Part shown: positions 1 to 5,190 of the stretch, piece after piece
How positions within the stretch are numbered: the first letter of the stretch is position 1
Layout of the letters: each line of letters starts with the position of its first letter
DNA from: Kiritimatiellia bacterium
GTDB lineage: Bacteria; Verrucomicrobiota; Kiritimatiellia; UBA8416; JABMPJ01
NCBI GenBank assembly: GCA_029939545.1
Contig: JAOZSS010000074.1
Span: 4,750-10,592, forward strand
Reading direction: 5' to 3'
Length of the DNA stretch: 5,843 nucleotides
Notes under the pieces: model-generated
What the model was told of the DNA's origin: nothing
Database searches by the model: none
What the model saw: only the letters and a program-made list of their open reading frames with translations
Made by a program: the position numbers and the translations under genes

Positions 1-326
1 AGCTCAACGATCTCTACGAAACGCAGGCGCTAAAGGACGTCTTCGGCGCCCAGGCCGCAACGCTCGCGGTCTCGTCGACCAAGTCGATGACCGGGCACTG
101 CCTTGGAGGCGCCGCCGGGGTGGAGTCTGTGATCTGCTGCAAGGCGATCGAGCAGGGCGTCGTCCCTCCCACTATCAACCTGACCACCCCCGATCCCGAA
201 CTAGGCCTTGACTACGTCCCGCATACCGCGCGCCGTCAGGAGCTCACGGTGGTCATGTCCAACTCATTCGCTTTTGGCGGCCAGAACGGCGTCTCCATCT
301 TCATGAAGCCGGCAGCCGGACTCTAA
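1..326 (+). CDS. FabF-type beta-ketoacyl-ACP synthase, C-terminal part
   Basis: This is the last 107 residues of a ketosynthase (KAS I/II, thiolase fold) that condenses an acyl chain with a malonyl-type extender. It is open at the left edge, with the reading frame starting at base 3. Visible motifs are STKSMTGH (residues 25-32), which holds the conserved active-site Lys27 and the second catalytic His32, then the VPPTINL segment, and the C-terminal gating loop NSFAFGGQN (87-95), equivalent to NSFGFGGTN in FabF. The nucleophilic Cys and the first His lie outside the window, so I cannot tell whether this is a condensing or a decarboxylating (Cys-replaced) ketosynthase. The gating loop has Ala where FabF has Gly and Gln where it has Thr. 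The gene ends 11 nt before the next gene and is almost certainly in the same operon. The family call is firm; the pathway role is inferred. Confidence 0.93.
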   Translation, partial: LNDLYETQALKDVFGAQAATLAVSSTKSMTGHCLGGAAGVESVICCKAIEQGVVPPTINLTTPDPELGLDYVPHTARRQELTVVMSNSFAFGGQNGVSIFMKPAAGL

Positions 327-330
327 GGAA
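325..330 (+). promoter_or_regulatory. Ribosome binding site of the KAS III gene
   Basis: AAGGAA sits 7 nt upstream of the ATG at 338 and overlaps the TAA stop of the ketosynthase. This supports both the start chosen and translational coupling of the two genes. Confidence 0.75.
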
Positions 331-337
331 CCACCCG

Positions 338-1453
338 ATGGAACAACCGGTCTATATCGCAGGCACAGGCGCCTACCTGCCGGGCGAGCCCATCCCGTTC
401 GACTCCATCGATGCCGTCCTGGGCAAAGTGGATGACGCGCCGCCGCGAATTCAGAAATGGATGGCGTCAACCCATCGCATCATGCGGGAGCTGCTCGACA
501 TCGAGTACGTTCACTACGCCATCGATCCCGTCACGCGGGACTTCACGGACGACAACGTCACCATGGCCGTCAAAGCCTCGCGCCGTGCCTTGGATGCCGC
601 AGGCATGCAGGCCGACGAGGTGGATCTCATCTGCTATGGATCAGCTCACCAGGACCAAATGCCAACCGCCTCGGTCATGATCCAGGCGGAGCTTGGCATC
701 GAAGTCTGTGACGAGTTCGCCATACACGCCAATTGTACCTCGGCCTACAAGGCGCTCTACCTGGCCCATCACCTGATCCGCAGCGGCCAGAACCGCACCG
801 CGCTCGTCGTGTCATCCAGCATCTCATCCTCGGAGCTGAGAGCGGAGTACTATAACCAGGCGCTCCTGGACAAAGATTCGCTCTTCTTGCGCTGGTTTCT
901 CTGTGACGGTGCCGGGGCGATTGTCCTGACCGCTGATCGTGCGCGCGCAAAACCGTTCGAGATAGAGACCACGTTTATTGAGTCGATCGGGGGCAAGCGC
1001 GACCCGCTCATGTACAACAAGCGGCCGGCCCTGTGGCTCAACCCGCGCGACGAGTTCGACGCCGGGCTGCACCACCTGCGCCAGACCTTCAAGAACGCCC
1101 TCGCGACGGAGGTCTTCCAGGAGGGCGGAGGGTCGGTGTTCTTCAACGGTCTGAAGCGCATGTTGACGCGCGGGAGCATTCCGGTCGACACGATCCGTTT
1201 TTTCCAAGTGAACATGCCGGCGCGACACATCGTTGAATCCATTATGGAGGAATGCGCCGCGCTGGGTATTGCAGAGACCGCGTTCTATTCCAAGCTGGAT
1301 CAGCTCGGCTACTGCGGCCCGCCCATGCTGATGATCTGCCTCGACAAGATTGTCAGGGAAGAGACGCTCGCCCCCGGCGACCGGATTGTCAGTTTCGTGA
1401 CCGAGGTAAGCAAATTCATGCAGGCCGGGTATGCCGTACGCTATGCAGAGTGA
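338..1453 (+). CDS. Divergent KAS III (FabH-like) protein with altered catalytic triad
   Basis: This is a 371-residue thiolase-fold protein. Family signs are the N-terminal VYIAGTGAYLPG strand, the nucleophile segment HANCTSAYKAL (Cys133 in the FabH Cys112 position), CDGAGAIVL (189-197) matching the FabH GDGAGAVVL segment, and a C-terminal half that aligns with FabH through GDRIVSFVTEVSKFMQAGYAV. FabH normally completes its triad with His in PHQAN and Asn in GNTSA. Here these positions read FFQVN (Phe289) and GYCGP (Tyr325). Another His, His297, lies nearby in PARHI. FabH uses the His/Asn pair to decarboxylate malonyl-ACP, so this protein may transfer, load or hydrolyse an acyl group instead of condensing, as KAS III-fold acyltransferases such as DpsC and CerJ do. 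It could also be one half of a heterodimer. The ATG at 338 has a good ribosome binding site. Its 3' end overlaps the next gene by up to 23 nt. Confidence 0.85.
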   Translation: MEQPVYIAGTGAYLPGEPIPFDSIDAVLGKVDDAPPRIQKWMASTHRIMRELLDIEYVHYAIDPVTRDFTDDNVTMAVKASRRALDAAGMQADEVDLICYGSAHQDQMPTASVMIQAELGIEVCDEFAIHANCTSAYKALYLAHHLIRSGQNRTALVVSSSISSSELRAEYYNQALLDKDSLFLRWFLCDGAGAIVLTADRARAKPFEIETTFIESIGGKRDPLMYNKRPALWLNPRDEFDAGLHHLRQTFKNALATEVFQEGGGSVFFNGLKRMLTRGSIPVDTIRFFQVNMPARHIVESIMEECAALGIAETAFYSKLDQLGYCGPPMLMICLDKIVREETLAPGDRIVSFVTEVSKFMQAGYAVRYAE

Positions 1454-2378
1454 AACCGCTACTGTGAAACCCGTCTTTGTCTTCCCTGGCGCGGGCATCG
1501 AGACGTGTGGCCACGAGGCCGCGTTTTGGGTTCGTCACCGATCCGTGATGCAGCCATTCCTCAACGAGGCCTCCGAGACCGCCGGCACAGATCTGGCCCA
1601 CATCGTTACGACCGACACCGTCGCCTCGCTGGAAGGCGTTGCGCTTGAAATTCTGACCCATGCTTTCAACTGCGGGGTGGGCCAGGTCTTCAAGCAAGCC
1701 GGCATCGTACCCTACGCCGTAGCCGGGCACAGCCTGGGGGTCTACTCTGCCGTCTTTGCTGCAGATGCAGCCTCGTTCGCCGACACCGTGCGGATGGTCA
1801 CCCAAGCACGCAAGCTGGTCGAGCATGTCTGTCAGAACGGTCCGTTCGGAATGGCCGCCATCGTCGGCCTGACCGAGAATGAGGTCGCCGCGATCATGGA
1901 GCGAACCCCCACCCCCACGGTATCGATCGCAAACCGCAACAACGCGACATCCGTCGTGATATCCGGTCGGCGCCACGACCTTGAACGCGTCCTTGAGCAG
2001 GCCACTATCGACGGCGCGTTCAAGGCCATGCTCCTGAAGATCGCACTGCCCTATCACTGTCCGCACATACTCGCATCCGCGAGCCAAGACCTGCGCACCT
2101 TTCTAGACGAGTTGACATGGCGCAAGCCGACCTGTCCCGTGCTCGACTCCAGCGACGGCACCTTCCTGACATCGGCCGCACAGGTGACCGATTTCACGGC
2201 TCGAAACCTGGCCTCGCCCGTAATGTGGCAGCGCGTGATCGAGGTCTTCGGTGAGCATGGCGTTTCAGTAGCGATCGAGTGCGGCCCCGGAATTGCGCTA
2301 ACCCAGAACGCGCGGTTCGTGCCGGGCAGCCCTACCCACGTCAACATCAAGACATCCAAACGGAGGCTCGGCATTTGA
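1431..2378 (+). CDS. FabD-type acyl-CoA:ACP transacylase homologue (discrete AT)
   Basis: This stand-alone acyltransferase of the FabD/trans-AT family has 315 residues from ATG 1431. The nucleophile elbow is GHSLG (Ser101) and the catalytic His is His209 in LPYHC; both are intact. Gapless alignment of FADTVRMVTQARKL with the E. coli FabD segment FADAVRLVEMRGKF puts Ala126 at Arg117, the residue that pairs with the malonyl carboxylate; an Arg follows at 127. The N-terminal FPGQGSQ of FabD reads FPGAGIE. A substrate other than malonyl, or acyl-hydrolase (editing) activity, is therefore plausible. The start is uncertain. ATG 1431 has only a weak CAGG upstream and overlaps the previous gene. ATG 1443 and GTG 1464 are also possible, and GTG 1464 would give an N terminus closest in length to FabD. 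The gene overlaps its downstream neighbour by 4 nt. Confidence 0.88.
   Translation: MPYAMQSETATVKPVFVFPGAGIETCGHEAAFWVRHRSVMQPFLNEASETAGTDLAHIVTTDTVASLEGVALEILTHAFNCGVGQVFKQAGIVPYAVAGHSLGVYSAVFAADAASFADTVRMVTQARKLVEHVCQNGPFGMAAIVGLTENEVAAIMERTPTPTVSIANRNNATSVVISGRRHDLERVLEQATIDGAFKAMLLKIALPYHCPHILASASQDLRTFLDELTWRKPTCPVLDSSDGTFLTSAAQVTDFTARNLASPVMWQRVIEVFGEHGVSVAIECGPGIALTQNARFVPGSPTHVNIKTSKRRLGI
2362..2366 (+). promoter_or_regulatory. Ribosome binding site that sets a TTG start
   Basis: GGAGG lies inside the end of the acyltransferase gene, 8 nt upstream of TTG 2375. No ATG is suitably placed. The site supports TTG as the dehydrogenase start, in a TTGA overlap with the upstream stop. Confidence 0.8.
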
Positions 2379-3466
2379 GCGCACGCATCCTGATCGCCGG
2401 CACGGGCAAGACCGGGCACGATATTGGTCGCTTCCTTCTCAAGCGGGGGCACGCCGTGACCTGGCTGTTCCGCGACGGAACGCATCGTGCCAGGCTGGAG
2501 GCGCGCCTGGAGAAAGACCTGCGGCGCATGGCGCGTTCGGGTATCGACCTGTCGACAGACCAGGCGGCGGTGAGGGAATACTCCGCCCCGGAACTGACCC
2601 CTCCGCAGATATTCATCGAGAGCGTATCCGAGTCGATCGAGGCCAAGCAGGCGGTCTTCAAACGGGTGGCACACCTGCTGTCCAATGAGGTCCTATTGCT
2701 CAGCAATTCGTCCTCCCTGCTTCCGTCCGAGATTCACCCGCGCTGCATCGGCATGCACTGCTTCTACCCCCTCGAACTGAGCGGCAGCGTGGAACTGGTG
2801 CTGCCCGCCGCCTGTCATCCGGACATGGAGGCACGCGCCACCGAGCTGGCCACCACCAGCGGCCTGACCGTGATTCGGCAGGACAGCCACAACGCTTTCG
2901 CCGTCAACCGCCTGCTGCTGGCCCTGCAAGCGGAGTGCCTGCGGGCCCTTGCCTCCGGCCTGGCGGCAGAGGCGGTCAACGAGGCATCGGCGTCCGACCT
3001 GCTGCCCATCGGGCAACTCCAGTTGATCGACTCCATCGGACTCGACACCGTAGGTGCATCGGTTGCCAACTACCTTAGGCGAATGCCCCCGGATTCCGCA
3101 GCAGACTACCGCGAGCTTGATGAGGGCCTACGCCTGCTTGATGGGCTGGGCAAACAGGGCAAGAAGAACGGCAACGGATTCCTGCTGGGCACCCCCCTGC
3201 CGTGGAACAGCATGCAGCCCGATCCCGGCGATTTACACCAGAGACTGCTATACCTGTTTATCAACTCCTGCTACTGTTTTGTGGAGACGGGAGCGATCAG
3301 CCGAACGGACTTGGATGAGGCCCTGAAAGCGATCCTCGGCAGTCAACGTCAGTTGGATGATGTTGTGGCGGACGAGACCCGAAGCCGGATCTGTGCGGTG
3401 CTGGAGCCGTGCGCCGCAGAGACCGGAAGAGGATACTTTGTGCCCGCTGCGACGCTACGACCCTAA
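2375..3466 (+). CDS. 3-hydroxyacyl-CoA (or -ACP) dehydrogenase, FadB-dehydrogenase-like
   Basis: This 363-residue soluble oxidoreductase is predicted to interconvert 3-hydroxyacyl and 3-ketoacyl thioesters with a nicotinamide cofactor. The Rossmann motif is GTGKTG (9-14). Catalytic positions match human HAD in spacing: Ser113 in NSSSL, His128, Glu140 (12 residues after His) and Asn178 in VNRLL (50 after His). HFFNP of the family reads HCFYP, so a conserved Asn is Tyr131. A first C-terminal helical domain contains LQLIDSIGLDT (215-225) and KNGNGF (264-269). A second, weaker one follows from about residue 287 (LLYLFINSCYCFVETG), resembling the doubled C-terminal domain of FadB without the hydratase half. 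The acidic residue that usually ends strand beta-2 appears replaced by Phe-Arg (WLFRD), which may mean NADP(H) use; this is tentative. The TTG start is supported by GGAGG. The next gene starts 3 nt after the stop, and its product could supply the hydratase half. Confidence 0.87.
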   Translation: MSARILIAGTGKTGHDIGRFLLKRGHAVTWLFRDGTHRARLEARLEKDLRRMARSGIDLSTDQAAVREYSAPELTPPQIFIESVSESIEAKQAVFKRVAHLLSNEVLLLSNSSSLLPSEIHPRCIGMHCFYPLELSGSVELVLPAACHPDMEARATELATTSGLTVIRQDSHNAFAVNRLLLALQAECLRALASGLAAEAVNEASASDLLPIGQLQLIDSIGLDTVGASVANYLRRMPPDSAADYRELDEGLRLLDGLGKQGKKNGNGFLLGTPLPWNSMQPDPGDLHQRLLYLFINSCYCFVETGAISRTDLDEALKAILGSQRQLDDVVADETRSRICAVLEPCAAETGRGYFVPAATLRP

Positions 3467-3469
3467 CAC

Positions 3470-4561
3470 ATGAAGCTGCAATACCGCATATCAGGATCGC
3501 TCGGGTGGATCACGCTCGAGAACCCGCCCTACAACACCCTGGATCACCCGGTCTTCGCAGACTGGACGGAGTTGAAGGCCTTTCTGGCGACCCCCGAACT
3601 GAAAGCCGTCGTGATCACCGGGGCGGGCCGCCATTTCTGCGGCGGTGCCAATCTTGAAGCGTTGCGCGTCCAAGCTGGGGATCCGGCCACGCTCGCCAAA
3701 GCCATGGACCATGGCAAGACACTCCTACAGACCATCGCCTTTGCCCCCGTGCCCATGCTCGCCCTTATCCGAGGCAGCTGCCTCGGCGGCGGGCTTGAGA
3801 TTGCCCTGGCCTGCCACTTCCGGTTCGCCTCCGCGAATGCCATGCTCGGCTTCCCCGAGGCGGAAAGCGGATTCATGCCGGGGTTTGGCGGAGCCGTGTT
3901 TACCAGCGACAGGGTGTCCCGCCAGGCGATTGTCGACCTGATGCTATCCGGGCGAACGGTGCGCGGTGATGAAGCCCTGTCCCTGGGACTGGTCACGCGG
4001 GTCCTGCCAACACCAGAGTTGGAAGGCGCTGCGACCGCGTTTCTGCACGCGCTCACAGACGAGCGATCGCCACTGCTGATCCGCTCGGTGATGGAGTCCA
4101 TTCACAATGGCCGACGACTCCCCATGGGCGAGGCCCTGCAGCGGGAGACCGAGCTCTTCGGCCGTGTCGCGACGCAGGCGTGCGAGGAGCACCGCACGCA
4201 CTCGTTCATGGAGTGTGTGCCCCTTGCCGATGTAGAGGCCGACATGGCCCGGCTTATCGCCACCTGTTTCACCCTCGGAGAAGCCGAGGAAGTAGCCTCG
4301 CGACGGAGCGCCACCACGGCTGGATTTCTCGCCGTCAAGCGGGCTCTGCGCCGACTCTTCATTGAGGCCGGCGGTCCGGACGCTCTATGCGAACGTGACT
4401 TCGAACTCACCCACCTTGAGAACGGGGCTCCCGTGCTGACGGCCTATCCCCCGGGCGACTATGCCCCCGGGTTCGATCCCGACACCGTGCACATCTCCAT
4501 CTCACACACCCGCGCCTTCGCCTATGGGCTGGCGGCCCGCCAGGAGCAGACCGATGCGTGA
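3470..4561 (+). CDS. Crotonase (enoyl-CoA hydratase/isomerase) fused to an AcpS-like domain
   Basis: This is a 363-residue two-domain protein. Residues 1-240 form a crotonase: NPPYNTL near the N terminus, oxyanion-hole segments HFCGGANL (55-62) and CLGGGLE (104-110), and both catalytic acids of rat enoyl-CoA hydratase, Glu110 and Glu130 (GFPEAESG). It should hydrate or dehydrate, or isomerise, an enoyl thioester. Residues about 250-358 do not belong to crotonases and resemble holo-ACP synthase: CFTLGEAEEVASR, FLAVKRALRRLF, DFELTHLENGAPVL and VHISISHTRAFAYGLA align in order with AcpS. The Mg-binding Glu of the AcpS AVKEA motif is Arg291 here, so phosphopantetheinyl transfer may be lost or altered. 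The frame is continuous, with no sign of a frameshift at the junction. There is no clear ribosome binding site; with the preceding stop 3 nt away, coupled translation is likely. The 3' end overlaps the second crotonase by 8 nt. Confidence 0.88.
   Translation: MKLQYRISGSLGWITLENPPYNTLDHPVFADWTELKAFLATPELKAVVITGAGRHFCGGANLEALRVQAGDPATLAKAMDHGKTLLQTIAFAPVPMLALIRGSCLGGGLEIALACHFRFASANAMLGFPEAESGFMPGFGGAVFTSDRVSRQAIVDLMLSGRTVRGDEALSLGLVTRVLPTPELEGAATAFLHALTDERSPLLIRSVMESIHNGRRLPMGEALQRETELFGRVATQACEEHRTHSFMECVPLADVEADMARLIATCFTLGEAEEVASRRSATTAGFLAVKRALRRLFIEAGGPDALCERDFELTHLENGAPVLTAYPPGDYAPGFDPDTVHISISHTRAFAYGLAARQEQTDA
4217..4543 (+). other. AcpS-like (4'-phosphopantetheinyl transferase) domain within the crotonase gene
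   Basis: The segment encodes residues 250-358 of the fused protein. Order and spacing of motifs follow AcpS: an LADVEADMARL stretch with Asp254 possibly matching the Asp of GTDIVEIARI, FTLGEAEEVASRR matching the FTPAEIxYCESR type segment, then AVKRAL, ENGAPVL, and the terminal VHISISHTR strand. AcpS attaches phosphopantetheine to carrier proteins using Mg-bound CoA. The Glu that binds Mg in the AVKEA motif is replaced by Arg291, so the domain may be a non-catalytic carrier-protein docking module. The domain call rests on motif recognition only. Confidence 0.72.
4542..4546 (+). promoter_or_regulatory. Ribosome binding site of the second crotonase
   Basis: AGGAG lies 7 nt before ATG 4554, inside the end of the AcpS-like domain. 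It supports a start that overlaps the upstream TGA by 8 nt (4554-4561). Confidence 0.75.
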
Positions 4562-5189
4562 AGCCCCCCTCACGCTTGAGACGACCGGCGACATCCTGCA
4601 CCTTGTCTTGAACGATCCCCCTCGCAACACCATGAACCGGCGCTTCTTCGATGCACTCGGCCGGATTGTCTCCTCCGAGCTGCCCGGCATTGAGGCGGAC
4701 GGCATGGTGGTTCATGGGCGTGACCGGCATTTCTCGTCGGGTGCCGACCTTGAGGAACTGACCACGGGCCTACGCCAGACGGGCACGACGGCGCCGACGG
4801 AGGCGATGGAGGCGCTGCGGCGATCCACGATGGATATGCAAGCCCTGAGCGCCCTCCCCTTCCCCGTGGTCGCCGCCGTGAGCGGCTGCTGCTTCGGCAG
4901 CGCCCTGGAGCTGGCGATGGCCTGCCACTACCGGATCGCCGCGAGCAACGCCGTGCTGGCATCGCCGGAGAGCACGTTTGGGCTAATGCCCGGCTGCGGC
5001 CAGACCGTCCGCCTGCCTCGCGCCGTGGGGGTGGGCCCAGCCATCGAGCTGATCCTATCCGGACGCTCACTGCCTGCCGAGCAGGCCCGCCAATTGGGAA
5101 TGGTTGACCGCGTCGTTGACAAGGCCGACCTGTTACGCGTCGCCGAAGACAGGGTCCGCGCACTGAATCGAGTCGGAGGACGGCGATAG
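4554..5189 (+). CDS. Short crotonase (enoyl-CoA hydratase/isomerase family)
   Basis: This 211-residue crotonase is paralogous to the N-terminal domain of the preceding gene; they share PPxNTM/L, RHFxxGAxLE, ACHxRxAxxNAxL and xLMPG-type blocks. Oxyanion-hole segments are HFSSGADLEEL (59-69) and CCFGSALE (112-119). Both catalytic Glu positions are kept, Glu119 and Glu139 (ASPESTFG). The GGG of typical hydratases is GSA. At 211 residues it is about 45-50 shorter than usual (~260) and stops soon after the MVDRVVDKADLL segment. It therefore lacks most of the C-terminal helical part that completes the active site and trimer contacts. It may work only in a hetero-oligomer with its neighbour. The likely reaction is dehydration, double-bond isomerisation or another enolate-stabilised step on a thioester; the exact one cannot be read from the sequence. 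The start has a good AGGAG site, and the next gene begins 1 nt after the stop. Confidence 0.88.
   Translation: MREAPLTLETTGDILHLVLNDPPRNTMNRRFFDALGRIVSSELPGIEADGMVVHGRDRHFSSGADLEELTTGLRQTGTTAPTEAMEALRRSTMDMQALSALPFPVVAAVSGCCFGSALELAMACHYRIAASNAVLASPESTFGLMPGCGQTVRLPRAVGVGPAIELILSGRSLPAEQARQLGMVDRVVDKADLLRVAEDRVRALNRVGGRR
5175..5180 (+). promoter_or_regulatory. Ribosome binding site of the radical SAM gene
   Basis: GGAGGA sits 10 nt upstream of ATG 5191, inside the final codons of the short crotonase. It fixes the start and links the gene to the operon. Confidence 0.78.
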
Positions 5190-5190
5190 C

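Noticed and set aside
87..326. A separate small 79-residue gene starting at ATG 87
   Set aside because: The frame is open and conserved upstream to base 3 with ketosynthase sequence (LAVSSTKS before the Met). This Met is internal to the truncated ketosynthase.
824..1498. Minus-strand open frame of about 224 codons opposite the KAS III gene
   Set aside because: No family motif is visible, and the plus strand has a clear thiolase-fold gene with a ribosome binding site.
2279..2374. N-terminal extension of the dehydrogenase from GTG 2279
   Set aside because: The extra 32 residues overlap the acyltransferase C terminus, show no similarity to the family, and precede the normal start of the Rossmann strand. 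GGAGG marks TTG 2375 instead.
4448..4471. Two copies of CCCCCGGG separated by 8 nt, a possible operator or hairpin
   Set aside because: It lies inside the AcpS-like domain and is explained by the coding of a Pro-Gly-rich loop (YPPGDYAPG). No gene starts at a distance that would fit a regulatory site.
1..5189. HMG-CoA-synthase-type beta-branching cassette (KS, HMGS, ECH1, ECH2)
   Set aside because: The gene count is reminiscent, but the 371-residue protein aligns with FabH rather than HMG-CoA synthase. Both crotonases also keep the two hydratase Glu residues instead of showing the decarboxylase ECH2 pattern.
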